A DNA stretch of 34,380 nucleotides from Parvimonas parva (GCF_016552165.1 NZ_JACVDA010000018.1:1-34380); one strand, 5' to 3'. Counted from the stretch's first letter, positions 7,393 through 16,243 are shown. Notes: generated from the letters alone by a model not told the origin. Numbers and translations: made by a program.

Positions 7393-8238
7393 TTAAACAA
7401 TAACAACATCACAAAATCCATTATCCAATGCTATTTGTTTCAATTCTTCCATTTCTTCATCGGTTGGAGATGAAAACATACTGTATTCTTCCCTAACACC
7501 AAATTTTCTATATTTTATAATCTTGTATCTAATCTTATGTCCCATTTTTATGTACTTGGAAAGCATCTTTGTAATTTTATCAACTGTTGTTCTGTTATCC
7601 ATTCCAGCAACTGTTACCGTTCTTATTTCAAATAGCTTGTCAATACTTGCAAGATAATCCGCATTTTCTAAAACCGTATCAACTTTGCTCTTAGTTATAA
7701 AAATATGTTCTTCATTATCAAATGCTTTTATATCAAGCATAAAAGAATCTGTAACTTCAACCAATTTTGGTAATTTTTTAAAAGGCAGACTTCCATTTGT
7801 ATCTACAAAACAAGTTAGTCCAAGTTTTTTTACTTCCGTAAAAAGTGGCACTAAAAAATTATGTTGTAAAGTACATTCTCCACCACTAACAGTAATTCCT
7901 CTTATGAAAGGCATATTCTTTTTAATTCTTTCAAGAGTTTCTTCAACTGTCCAATTATATATTTTAGGACTTGAAAGATGCTTACAGACTCTAATACATT
8001 CATCACAATTTATACAAGTTTTATCGTTCCAAACAATTTTTCCATCTACATTTGTCAAACTTTTAGTCGGACAAGACGGAATACATTCCATACAGTTTAT
8101 GCAATGTCTTATCGTTTCAGGATTATGACAATAAAAACAATTAAAATTACAACCTTGTAGGAAAATGGACGTCCTGTTACCAGGTCCGTCCACCACCGAC
8201 ATATCTATTATTTTGTTTATTTTTCCTTTATTCAACAT
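7393..8238 (-). CDS. yjjW: YjjW family glycyl-radical enzyme activase
   Basis: Radical SAM activase that installs the glycyl radical on the YjjI-type enzyme encoded just upstream. The protein is 281 aa. The radical SAM cluster is C30/C34/C37 (QGCNFNCFYCHNP). It is followed by an inserted two-[4Fe-4S] ferredoxin region with C46, C49, C52, C56 and C75, C78, C81, C85. The SAM-binding GGE occurs in VSGGECTLQ. The extra ferredoxin clusters are typical of activases outside the pyruvate formate-lyase type. The start overlaps the end of yjjI by 11 bp, so the two genes are translationally coupled. Confidence 0.93.
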   Translation of the reverse strand: MLNKGKINKIIDMSVVDGPGNRTSIFLQGCNFNCFYCHNPETIRHCINCMECIPSCPTKSLTNVDGKIVWNDKTCINCDECIRVCKHLSSPKIYNWTVEETLERIKKNMPFIRGITVSGGECTLQHNFLVPLFTEVKKLGLTCFVDTNGSLPFKKLPKLVEVTDSFMLDIKAFDNEEHIFITKSKVDTVLENADYLASIDKLFEIRTVTVAGMDNRTTVDKITKMLSKYIKMGHKIRYKIIKYRKFGVREEYSMFSSPTDEEMEELKQIALDNGFCDVVIV

Positions 8239-9763
8239 CTCTAACCTTACGTTCTAATAAGTGATATTTTTCAAAAGCCTCTCTTGCATATTGAACAGTA
8301 TCGTAGCTAACTCTTTCACCGTCAATAAATTTTTGCATATCAGATTTTTTTACCAAATATCCGGTTACACGAATCAAATCTCCATTTTCTCCATAACAAG
8401 AAATATATCTCATATTAAGTTTAAAACCTGCTTTAAAAATATCCAAAACGGCTGATGGATTTTTTTCTGCAGTTTCATCAAATGGGAAATGGTCGCCAAT
8501 CCCTGATGGGAAATATTTGTGGAAAAGTCCTGAATGTTTAATATGATCATACATCGGAACTTCTTTTCCAATTCTAATTCTAACACCGGCACTATCCTCT
8601 GTATCGTCTTGTGCTCCAACTTGTGAATGTAACATAAACTTGTGATTCCAAAAAGTTGAATACTTACTTTCAAATGAATTTACTCTCTTTTCTAAGAAAT
8701 CCATAACTTCCAATCCTAAGTTATTTGCATATTCATCTTTTCCATATTCCAAATCTTTATTTTCAAATTCTAAAAGTTTTTGAACGCATTCATGTAAACC
8801 AACTAAACCGAAAAGTCCGACAAATCTATCCAATTCAATGAATCCCTCTTTAACCAAGAAGTTTTCTTCAAAGAAAGGAGTTTCTTCAACTAAAAATCTA
8901 ATCTTTCCTTCCATAAAGTTACACATTAAGTCTATCGCCTCAGGTAAAACCCTATCAAAAAAATCTTGTTTTGAACTTGAACTTCTTGCAAGTGAACCAA
9001 GTCTTAATCTGCTAAGAGTAAATGCACCTCCTGAAATAGGAAGTCCGTTGTAACAACTTGCTATCGCATAGTCGCCACCAAAATCTTTTCTGTAATATTT
9101 GTCATTTGCAAAAGCAGGGTTTGCAGTTAAAAGTGATGCATAAACACATTTTTCTCCAAAATCATCAGGAGTTATGTCTTCATCATATAAAATAGTCATA
9201 TTTGGAGTAACATTATTTAAAGTTGGAAGTAATTCCAAAATAATTTCTCCTGCAACAGTTTTTTCAGGCCCAATATTTGCATGACAAAAACTGTCGTTAA
9301 TTGTTCTATCTAAAGAAATTAAGAACCATCTAATTAACTTTTTAGCCTCATCTCTATCTGTGATGAACGGGTCTAAAAGTTTATCAATTTTCCCAATATA
9401 AACAGGATATCTAGTTATAGAAGGAATATGATGGTAAAAAATTAATAAATTATTAATTGCATCAAGTAGAGTTTCAGATTTTTCAAGACGTAAAAATTTA
9501 CAGCCCTCATCTAAAAGTTTTTGGTAATTCGGACAAATGTATCTTGGTGCATAAGGAGCATGTCCTTCCCACAAATCACAAAAACCTCCATTTTCTGAAA
9601 TTTCAAATATTCTTTCATTTACTGAATTTTTTGGAAAATTATTTAAGTTTTCCGCAAGTTTTGCAAGCTGAGAAGTCTTTTGTTCAAAAGTTAAATCTTT
9701 TGCCTTAATAATATTCATTGACAACTCTCTAGCTTCTTCTAATGTTTTAATTTCTGAAATCAT
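8228..9763 (-). CDS. yjjI: YjjI family glycine radical enzyme
   Basis: A 511-aa oxygen-sensitive radical enzyme of the YjjI family, shorter than pyruvate formate-lyase. The C-terminal glycyl-radical loop reads IRVTGY, with Gly468 as the radical site. A conserved Cys in ASCYNGLP (C237) is a candidate thiyl-radical residue. The physiological reaction of YjjI is not assigned here. An AGGAGG-like site precedes the ATG, and yjjW follows with an 11-bp overlap. The divergent neighbour is a Crp/Fnr regulator, which fits anaerobic control. This enzyme can only act without oxygen, supporting an anaerobic host. Confidence 0.93.
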   Translation of the reverse strand: MISEIKTLEEARELSMNIIKAKDLTFEQKTSQLAKLAENLNNFPKNSVNERIFEISENGGFCDLWEGHAPYAPRYICPNYQKLLDEGCKFLRLEKSETLLDAINNLLIFYHHIPSITRYPVYIGKIDKLLDPFITDRDEAKKLIRWFLISLDRTINDSFCHANIGPEKTVAGEIILELLPTLNNVTPNMTILYDEDITPDDFGEKCVYASLLTANPAFANDKYYRKDFGGDYAIASCYNGLPISGGAFTLSRLRLGSLARSSSSKQDFFDRVLPEAIDLMCNFMEGKIRFLVEETPFFEENFLVKEGFIELDRFVGLFGLVGLHECVQKLLEFENKDLEYGKDEYANNLGLEVMDFLEKRVNSFESKYSTFWNHKFMLHSQVGAQDDTEDSAGVRIRIGKEVPMYDHIKHSGLFHKYFPSGIGDHFPFDETAEKNPSAVLDIFKAGFKLNMRYISCYGENGDLIRVTGYLVKKSDMQKFIDGERVSYDTVQYAREAFEKYHLLERKVRDVE

Positions 9764-9833
9764 AATACCTCCAAATTTTATGTCATAAAGTCATCTACTA
9801 TTTACCCTTATTATATATCATTAAAACAAAAAA

Positions 9834-9903
9834 TGATACTGTAATTTGTCTTTTTTGAGTTATTAAAAAAATAATCAAAAACCATAAATCAGATAAAGTA
9901 TCA
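9834..9903. promoter_or_regulatory. divergent control region with spaced inverted TGATACT sites
   Basis: The 272-bp gap between yjjI and the Crp/Fnr gene holds TGATACT (9834-9840) and its exact complement AGTATCA (9897-9903). They are 63 bp apart, about six helical turns. Further TATCAT copies lie nearby. On the minus strand the first site sits at the -35 position of a TATAAT box about 25 bp before the yjjI leader. That promoter lacks a good -35 hexamer, as activator-dependent promoters do. On the + strand TATAAT at 9999-10004 serves the regulator gene. Confidence 0.4.
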
Positions 9904-10035
9904 TCTAAACAAAAATAATTATCATTTATTAGTCGTATTTTTTAAATTTTTTTTGTGAATTTTAACGATTATCCCTTTATTTTTTAATTAATTTGTATTA
10001 TAATATATTGTATGATTATTTAAGGAGGGACATTA

Positions 10036-10731
10036 ATGGAAAGTAAATTAGTTACTTTATTAAGAAAAGTTTTAATCGACAAAACTTTCGATTTAAAAAC
10101 TGATAAAAGATTATATTCAGAATTCACTGTGCTTAAAGTAAAGAAGAAAACTGTAATAATTAAAGAAAACGACAAACTGGATTATTTATATTTATTAGTT
10201 AGAGGTAGTGCAAATGTAGTTCACTTCACACCCGTTGGGGAACTAATAGTATTTAATCACATTACAAATACTTCTATACTTGGTTTACTTGAATTTATGG
10301 ATAACAAACATGATTTCTATAAGAGTGTTGCATTCTTCAAAGATACAAGACTTATTAGAATTCCAGTTGAAGCATTTGAAAGAGAAGCTGAAAGTATTGA
10401 ACTTTTAAAAATTTACAATCACTTCTTATTAGACTTTGCTAAACATTCTATCGCTACATTCGATTTAACTAAAAACTACGGAAGAAAGAAAAACTTAATT
10501 GAATTCTTCTTATCTAAATGTGTTGAAGTTGAATTCCCTGTTAGAATTACTTTAACTAAAAAAGTTATCTCTGACTATTTAAGAATTAACGAAAGAACAA
10601 TGTATAGATATTTAAATGAATTGATTGATAGAAATTGTATTTCAAGACAAACAGGTAAAATCATAATTTCAAAGGAAAATTACGATAATTTAGTTGAATA
10701 CTCAAAAGAAAAAGGTGTAGATAACGACTAA
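10036..10731 (+). CDS. Crp/Fnr-family transcriptional regulator
   Basis: A 231-aa DNA-binding regulator. An N-terminal cyclic-nucleotide-type beta-barrel (about 30-125; DYLYLLVRGSANVVHF) is followed by a long dimerisation helix and a C-terminal winged helix-turn-helix (about 160-215; TLTKKVISDYLRINERTMYR). No N-terminal cysteine cluster is present, so it is not an Fe-S FNR. The layout resembles YeiL-like members. An AAGGAGGG site precedes the ATG. It is divergent from yjjI, a likely target, and is followed 12 bp later by the protease gene. Confidence 0.88.
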   Translation: MESKLVTLLRKVLIDKTFDLKTDKRLYSEFTVLKVKKKTVIIKENDKLDYLYLLVRGSANVVHFTPVGELIVFNHITNTSILGLLEFMDNKHDFYKSVAFFKDTRLIRIPVEAFEREAESIELLKIYNHFLLDFAKHSIATFDLTKNYGRKKNLIEFFLSKCVEVEFPVRITLTKKVISDYLRINERTMYRYLNELIDRNCISRQTGKIIISKENYDNLVEYSKEKGVDND

Positions 10732-10743
10732 TAGGTGAGTATT

Positions 10744-11547
10744 ATGAGTGAATCTATCGAAAATGCTAACTCAGTATCCAATTCAGATAAAAAGACAAAA
10801 AAATTTAATAAAAAATCTTTATTTATAGTTTTAAACTACTTTCTAACTCCAATTTTTATTATGTTAATATGTATTAAAATTTTAGATAATCAAAAAATTA
10901 TGGAAAGTGTGATGAGTTTAAACTTTGTAGTTAAGTTTTTTGAAAATAATGCTTATTTAATTGAAAACAGAGAATTGTTTGATAAATTTTTTGTTGATAT
11001 TTTAGGATCTATTGCAACACTTATTGCATTTATAATAGCTATTTTTATAGTTAAAAAAAGAACTGATAGTATCTCTAAAAATAAAACAACTGTTTCTTTT
11101 AAAAAATTATTTTTAATTGGAATTGGTCTTGGTGTATTTATGATTTTATGGAATATCATAATTTCATATACCTACCCACTATTAGGATTAACTTTTAAGA
11201 GTAATAATACTGAGAGTATTTTAAAGTCTTTAAAATTAAATAAGATATTATTAATTAATTTATTAATATCAGCACCGATAGGCGAAGAATTTGCTTTTAA
11301 ATATGGAATGTTTACATTTTTCCACGAAATTTTTCAAGACAAAGGAAAATTTTTAGAAGTAATATTACCTGCATTTATTTCAGCATTTATCTTTGCTATA
11401 ATCCATGACGGATTATTTTTAGTTCCTTTGTATATCGCACCAAGTTTCGTAGGTTGTTTGATATATAAAAAAACAAGGTCTTTACTACCTTGTATTTTAG
11501 GACATTTTTTAAACAATCTTTTAGCAATAATAACATTATTATCTTAA
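10744..11547 (+). CDS. CPBP (CAAX/Abi) family intramembrane metalloprotease
   Basis: A 267-aa membrane protein with a charged N-terminus and about seven to eight helices. The CPBP motifs are all in the C-terminal half: a paired Glu in APIGEEFAFKYGMF, a His in FAIIHDG, and GHFLNN near the end. The usual EExxxR reads EExxxK here. Members process prenylated or bacteriocin-like peptides or act in bacteriocin self-immunity. The ATG at 10744 follows AGGTGAG, which is better placed than the GTG at 10735. It is almost certainly co-transcribed with the Crp/Fnr regulator (12-bp gap). The substrate is unknown. Confidence 0.85.
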   Translation: MSESIENANSVSNSDKKTKKFNKKSLFIVLNYFLTPIFIMLICIKILDNQKIMESVMSLNFVVKFFENNAYLIENRELFDKFFVDILGSIATLIAFIIAIFIVKKRTDSISKNKTTVSFKKLFLIGIGLGVFMILWNIIISYTYPLLGLTFKSNNTESILKSLKLNKILLINLLISAPIGEEFAFKYGMFTFFHEIFQDKGKFLEVILPAFISAFIFAIIHDGLFLVPLYIAPSFVGCLIYKKTRSLLPCILGHFLNNLLAIITLLS

Positions 11548-11549
11548 AA

Positions 11550-11614
11550 ACTGTATAGATTATTCTATACAGTCAGAGCGCAGACAAAGCATTATTTTTG
11601 TCTGTGTTTTTTTT
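11550..11614 (+). repeat. composite hairpin repeat A-B (copy 1)
   Basis: Hairpin A is a 10-bp perfect stem, ACTGTATAGA / TCTATACAGT (11550-11573). Hairpin B follows at once (11574-11614): CAGAGCGCAGACAAA against TTTGTCTG, with a T8 run. Together they serve as terminators of the protease gene. The same two hairpins occur in inverted order at 14166-14227, so the composite is an inverted repeat bracketing 11.6-14.2 kb. Confidence 0.75.
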
Positions 11615-11643
11615 ATGTATTTTTGTTTTTAGTTAAAAATCAC

Positions 11644-11858
11644 TTAAGAATTTATTAAAATCTTAAATTTTATATAAATTTCTCTGAAATTTAAAAAATT
11701 AGGTCTCTTTCTACCTAATTTACTCATCATATTTGCTAATTTTTTCATATTTAGACACGCAAAAGTTAGGAGAGCTTTTATTTACATTTTTGCTTTTTCT
11801 TTCTCATTTGCACTTGATTTACTCTATTTTCATCATTCTTATGTAGCATTTTCAACAT
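11644..11858 (-). pseudogene. decayed IS transposase (IS1182-like C-terminus)
   Basis: Read on the minus strand, 11769-11644 encodes LTFACLNMKKLANMMSKLG and a basic tail ending at a stop. This matches the usual C-terminal ACxNLKKLA pattern of DDE transposases of the IS1182 type. Upstream, in another frame, a start with a ribosome site at 11858 gives only 25 codons (MLKMLHKNDENRVNQ...). Most of the gene has been lost to a large internal deletion. The fragment cannot be functional. The family call is from memory of the motif. Confidence 0.55.
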
Positions 11859-11898
11859 CTCCTTATATTACTTTTCAACTCTTTTCTCCACTAAAAAA

Positions 11899-11968
11899 GC
11901 GTCAATGATTTCTCATTGACACCTTTGTCATCAGTCTGAAGTGTCAATAAAAATATTGACACTTTTTT
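11899..11968 (-). terminator. two related terminator hairpins after the AGCS gene
   Basis: GTGTCAATA / TATTGACAC (11941-11962) with T runs on both strands lies closest to the gene and should end its transcript. A second hairpin, GCGTCAATGA / TCATTGACAC (11899-11922), uses nearly the same sequence, as if one was copied from the other. Confidence 0.8.
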
Positions 11969-11977
11969 ATTTAAAAA

Positions 11978-13381
11978 TTATTTATTTTCAAATTCATATT
12001 CAAAATGTACATTACCTTCTTTAACACATTTATCATAGTCTTTTAAGATACTTACGCTTTTATTTGATAATAATATAAGAGCGATTAAGTTAGGTAACGC
12101 CATAAGCCCCATGAAAAGATCTGATAGTTTCCAAACAAAATCTCCTTGGAAAATTGGAGCTACAGCAAGCATAGTAAGCACTATTATTCTAAATACAATT
12201 ATAATTGTTTTTTTGTTTCCTGCAATGTATTTTATATTTGATTCTGCAAAGAAATACCAACCAACTATTGTTGTAAGTGAGAAAAATGTAAGAGATAATG
12301 ATAAAAATATACCACCAAAGCTATAAAATCCTTTGATAAAAGCATTTTGAGTCATTAATGTAGCTGATTTTGCCATTTCAGCTGATGGAATGTTCATGTT
12401 ATATGAACCACTTACAATGTTTATAATTATTGTAGATAGACAAATTAAAAATGTAGATATGAAAACACCTATCATAGCAGTAAAACCTTGTTCTGCCGGA
12501 TGGTCTGTGTGTGCTACGGCATGTGAATGAGGAGTTGATCCCATACCTGCTTCGTTTGAAAAAAGACCACGAGCAAGACCATATCTTATTGTATCTCTTA
12601 AAGTTATTCCTAATACGCCTCCACCAATAGCTTGAGGAGTAAAAGCTCCTTCAAAAATCAAACCTACAGCAGGTAATAATTTATTAGAAAACATTACTAT
12701 TATTACTAAACAACCAAATACATAAGAAAAAGCCATAACAGGAACAACTTTTTCTGTAAATTTTGCAATTCTATCCATACCACCTGTTAGAACTATTCCT
12801 ACAAAAGCTATAAGCCCGATGATTGTTATTGTACTTGGCAATTTTATAGAAGTTTTTAATGATTCCACAACAGAGTTTGATTGAACCATTATACCAACTA
12901 TTCCTAAAGCAACTATACAAGTAACTGCAAAAAATCCCGCAAGATATTTATTTTTTAATCCATTTTTTATGTAGTAAGCAGGGCCTCCTACTAATTCTCC
13001 ATTTCTTTTTTCTCTGTAAACTTGTGCTAAAACTGCTTCACAAAAAATTGTACTCATTCCAAAAAAAGCAGATAAAAGCATCCAAAATGCAGCTCCAGGT
13101 CCACCTGATGCAACAGCGGTTGCAACACCTACTATATTACCGGTTCCAACTTGAGCGGCAATTGCAGTAGATAAAGATTGAAATGGAGTCATTCTTCCTT
13201 CTTCTACGGGTTTATTTTCTTTTATATCTCTAAACATTTTTCCGAGAGCTGGAAAAAGTCTTGTAAATTGTGGAAATTTAAGTCTAATAGACATATAAAT
13301 TCCTATTCCCACTAAGCAAAAAAGTAAAACATAGTTCCATAAGAAACCGCTTAAAACATCAACAATTTTTATAAAATCCAT
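11978..13381 (-). CDS. sodium:alanine/glycine (AGCS) symporter
   Basis: A 467-aa membrane transporter of the AGCS family, which brings in alanine, glycine or glutamine with Na+. Family landmarks are TAIAAQVGTGNIVGVATA (about 91-108), GGPGAAFWM, GGPAYYIKNGL and the GLARGLFSNEAGMGS block (about 270). It has about ten to eleven helices and a charged C-terminal tail. Its ATG directly abuts the stop of the upstream 173-aa membrane protein, so the two are coupled. Which amino acid it prefers cannot be told from sequence alone. Confidence 0.93.
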   Translation of the reverse strand: MDFIKIVDVLSGFLWNYVLLFCLVGIGIYMSIRLKFPQFTRLFPALGKMFRDIKENKPVEEGRMTPFQSLSTAIAAQVGTGNIVGVATAVASGGPGAAFWMLLSAFFGMSTIFCEAVLAQVYREKRNGELVGGPAYYIKNGLKNKYLAGFFAVTCIVALGIVGIMVQSNSVVESLKTSIKLPSTITIIGLIAFVGIVLTGGMDRIAKFTEKVVPVMAFSYVFGCLVIIVMFSNKLLPAVGLIFEGAFTPQAIGGGVLGITLRDTIRYGLARGLFSNEAGMGSTPHSHAVAHTDHPAEQGFTAMIGVFISTFLICLSTIIINIVSGSYNMNIPSAEMAKSATLMTQNAFIKGFYSFGGIFLSLSLTFFSLTTIVGWYFFAESNIKYIAGNKKTIIIVFRIIVLTMLAVAPIFQGDFVWKLSDLFMGLMALPNLIALILLSNKSVSILKDYDKCVKEGNVHFEYEFENK

Positions 13382-13903
13382 TTAATTCTCCTTATTTTTT
13401 AATTTGTATTTTGCAAGATATGAAACAATTATCCATATAATTGCAGAACGAATGAATGCAGAAATGAAAATATCATTAAATTGACTTTTCATTATTCCAC
13501 CTCCAAATATTAAAAATCTTACAACGTATTCAACAGTATTTGCACCAAAATCACAAAGCATAAGTAGCATTATAAAAGGTGTTTTGTAAGCTGAGTGATC
13601 ATGTCTAACAAGTATAAGGTAGAATAAGGCATAACTTGCATAAAATAAAATTTCTATAGAATAAGAACTTATAACATCAAAGGTTAAAGCTTTTCCTGCA
13701 AATGCACTTACTAATATTCTCATTAAGAAAACGAAAATACCAGCTATTAAGCCAGTTTTTAATTCATTAAGGTCAGGGTCATCATGAAGTGCAACAATTA
13801 ATGCAACGATTCCCATGGAAGCTCTTAAATCTGTTTGTCCTAAATTAAAATTTAATAATGAACATATAGCAACAACAACTGAAACTAAAATAGTCTTAAA
13901 CAT
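13382..13903 (-). CDS. five- to six-helix membrane protein, possible histidine-kinase sensor domain
   Basis: A 173-aa, almost wholly hydrophobic protein with about five or six membrane spans and a lysine-rich C-terminus (KYKLKNKEN). The N-terminal pattern DLRASMGIVALIVALHDDP then LNELKTGLIAGIFVFLMR resembles the membrane sensor part of GlnK (YcbA)-type histidine kinases, which in Bacillus control a glutamine transporter of the AGCS family. No kinase or ATPase domain follows. Its stop abuts the AGCS start with no gap, and a ribosome site (AAGGAG) precedes its ATG. It may be a shortened sensor or a transporter partner. The resemblance is recalled, not computed. Confidence 0.6.
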   Translation of the reverse strand: MFKTILVSVVVAICSLLNFNLGQTDLRASMGIVALIVALHDDPDLNELKTGLIAGIFVFLMRILVSAFAGKALTFDVISSYSIEILFYASYALFYLILVRHDHSAYKTPFIMLLMLCDFGANTVEYVVRFLIFGGGIMKSQFNDIFISAFIRSAIIWIIVSYLAKYKLKNKEN

Positions 13904-14165
13904 TTTTTTCTCCTTTATTTATATATTATACATAAATAATATGTACAGTAAGTAATATTGTACCAAAAAACAAAAAAAATTTCAATATCTTTTAATATTT
14001 TTTAACAATCTAGTTTTTTAGCATTAATATTATATAAAAAATTAGTAACAAAATTATTTGTATCTTTAAAAAGATAATTTAAATTAAGATAAATTTAATT
14101 ATACGATTGCTTTTTTGTTATAATATATATAATAAAAATAAAAAGCAAGGTATTAAGCCTTACTT

Positions 14166-14233
14166 CAGAGTGCAGACAAAGCATTAGTTTTGTCTGTACT
14201 CTGACTGTGTAGATTATTCTATACAGTTTTTTT
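14166..14233 (+). repeat. composite hairpin repeat B-A (copy 2, inverted)
   Basis: Hairpin B (14166-14203; CAGAGTGCAGACAAA against TTTTGTCTGTACTCTG, one of the longest stems in the window) is followed by hairpin A (14204-14227; ACTGTGTAGA / TCTATACAGT) and T7. The order is the reverse of copy 1. The rest of 13904-14165 holds a weak promoter for the 173-aa gene and no ORF or structure I can support. Confidence 0.75.
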
Positions 14234-14243
14234 ATGCGCAAAA

Positions 14244-14275
14244 AAAGTTATTGCGAAAATCACAATAACTTTTTC
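14244..14275 (-). terminator. thrS terminator (bidirectional)
   Basis: Stem AAAGTTATTG (14244-14253) / CAATAACTTT (14263-14272) with T runs on both sides, directly after the thrS stop. Confidence 0.9.
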
Positions 14276-14280
14276 TTTAA

Positions 14281-16227
14281 CTATTTAATTACTTTTGCAT
14301 TTACTTCTTCTAAAATCATTTCAAGGAACTCTTCTGCTTTCATTGAGCCTTTATCTCCCTCTCCACTTTTTCTAACAGAAACAGTTTTTTCGTTTACTTC
14401 ATTTTCTCCAACTATCAAGCTGTAAGGGATTTTAGCAAGTTGTGCCTCTCTAATTTTTAATCCAATTTTTTCAGCTCTATCATCAACTGATACTCTTATA
14501 TCTTTTTTAGCAAATGCTTGTTTTAGTTCATAAGCATAGTCGTTAAATTTATCTGAAATCGGTAAAATTTTAACTTGTTCAGGTGATAACCATGTTGGGA
14601 ATGAACCTTTATATTCTTCAATTAGATAAGCTATAAATCTTTCCATTGTTGAAACAATTCCTCTGTGGATTACAACAGGTCTGTGATTATTCTTTCCGTC
14701 TTCTCCAACATAAGTTAAGTCAAACCTTTCAGGTAACAAGAAGTCAAGTTGAATTGTAGAAAGAGTTTCTTCTAAACCTATTGCAGTTTTTACTTGAACG
14801 TCAAGTTTTGGACCATAGAAAGCAGCTTCTCCTTTTGCTTCAAAGTATTCATATCCCAAGTCGTCCATTGCCTTTTTAAGCATTGTTTCAGCATTGTTCC
14901 ACATTTCATCATTATCAAAATATTTTTCTTTGTTTTCAGGATCTCTGTAACTTAATCTAAATCTATAATTCTTTATATTAAAATCTTCGTAAACAGATTT
15001 CATTAAGTTTACAACTCTTGTAAATTCTTCTTGAATTTGGTCAGGGCGAACAAAAATGTGAGCGTCATTCAAAGTCATTTCTCTAACTCTTTGAAGCCCT
15101 GATAATGTTCCACTCATTTCGTAACGGTGCATCATTCCAAGTTCTGCAATTCTGATAGGAAACTCCTTGTAACTATGAACTTCATTATTGTAAATTTCCA
15201 TGTGATGAGGACAGTTCATAGGTCTTAAAACTAACATTTCTCCATTTCCTAAGTCCATTGGAGGGAACATACTGTCTTGGTAATGGTCCCAATGTCCTGA
15301 AGTTTTATATAAATCAACATTTGCAAGGATTGGTGTATAAACGTGTTCATATCCACATTCAATTTCTTTATCTACTATATATCTTTCAACTACACGTCTA
15401 ATTGTTGCTCCCTTTGGTAACCAGAAAGGAAGTCCTGCACCTACATTTTGGCTAATCATAAAGATTCCCAATTCTTTACCGATTTTTCTGTGGTCTCTTT
15501 GTTTTGCATCTTCTAAATATTCTAAGTATTCATCTAAATCTTTTTTCTTTTCAAAAGTTATACCGTAAATTCTTTGTAGCATTTTATTTTTTTCGCTACC
15601 TCTCCAATATGCACCTGCAATACTTAAAAGTTTAACAGCTTTAATTTTCTTTACATCAACAAGATGAGGTCCTCTACAAAGGTCAGTAAATTCTCCTAAT
15701 TCATAGAAAGAAAGCTCAGCATCTGCATCAAAACCTTCGATTAAGTCAATTTTATAATCTTGTCCTTTTTTCGCAAAATATTTTAAAGCAAAATCTCTAT
15801 CTACTTCTTTTCTATCTACTGAAAATCCTTCTTTTACTATTTTTTTCATTTCTTCTTCAATTTTAATCAAATCTTCCGGTGTGAATTTATGATCAGAATC
15901 TAAGTCATAGTAAAATCCGTTTTCTATTGATGGTCCGATACCAAACTTTGTATCAGGGAAAAGTCTTTGAATGGCAAGAGCCATAACATGACTTGATGTA
16001 TGCCAGAAAATATCTTTTCCTTCTTTATCCTCAAACTTTACAAATTTAACTGTGCAATCTTCCTTTAGTGTTTCACTTAAACCTTTTGTAATCTCATCAT
16101 TTATAACTGCTCCTAAAACATTTCTTGCAAAACCTTCAGAAATACTAATTGCAACGTCTAAAATTTTTACACCTTTTTCAAATTCATGAACAGACCCGTC
16201 AGGGAATGTAACTTTAATCATTTCCAT
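14281..16227 (-). CDS. thrS: threonyl-tRNA synthetase
   Basis: Charges tRNA-Thr, a cytosolic class II enzyme. The 648-aa product has the full bacterial order: N-terminal TGS domain (about 1-63; VTFPDGSVHEFEKG), the editing domain with HTSSHVMALA (about 75-85) and CRGPH (about 185), the catalytic core with NCPHHMEIY and its zinc-binding Cys/His, and the class II motif 3 region HRGIVSTMERFIAYL. A C-terminal anticodon-binding domain follows (about 545-648). The first ATG is used, with AGGAGG 5 nt upstream. A T-box leader controls it. Confidence 0.97.
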   Translation of the reverse strand: MEMIKVTFPDGSVHEFEKGVKILDVAISISEGFARNVLGAVINDEITKGLSETLKEDCTVKFVKFEDKEGKDIFWHTSSHVMALAIQRLFPDTKFGIGPSIENGFYYDLDSDHKFTPEDLIKIEEEMKKIVKEGFSVDRKEVDRDFALKYFAKKGQDYKIDLIEGFDADAELSFYELGEFTDLCRGPHLVDVKKIKAVKLLSIAGAYWRGSEKNKMLQRIYGITFEKKKDLDEYLEYLEDAKQRDHRKIGKELGIFMISQNVGAGLPFWLPKGATIRRVVERYIVDKEIECGYEHVYTPILANVDLYKTSGHWDHYQDSMFPPMDLGNGEMLVLRPMNCPHHMEIYNNEVHSYKEFPIRIAELGMMHRYEMSGTLSGLQRVREMTLNDAHIFVRPDQIQEEFTRVVNLMKSVYEDFNIKNYRFRLSYRDPENKEKYFDNDEMWNNAETMLKKAMDDLGYEYFEAKGEAAFYGPKLDVQVKTAIGLEETLSTIQLDFLLPERFDLTYVGEDGKNNHRPVVIHRGIVSTMERFIAYLIEEYKGSFPTWLSPEQVKILPISDKFNDYAYELKQAFAKKDIRVSVDDRAEKIGLKIREAQLAKIPYSLIVGENEVNEKTVSVRKSGEGDKGSMKAEEFLEMILEEVNAKVIK

Positions 16228-16243
16228 ATCTTCCTCCTATTTT

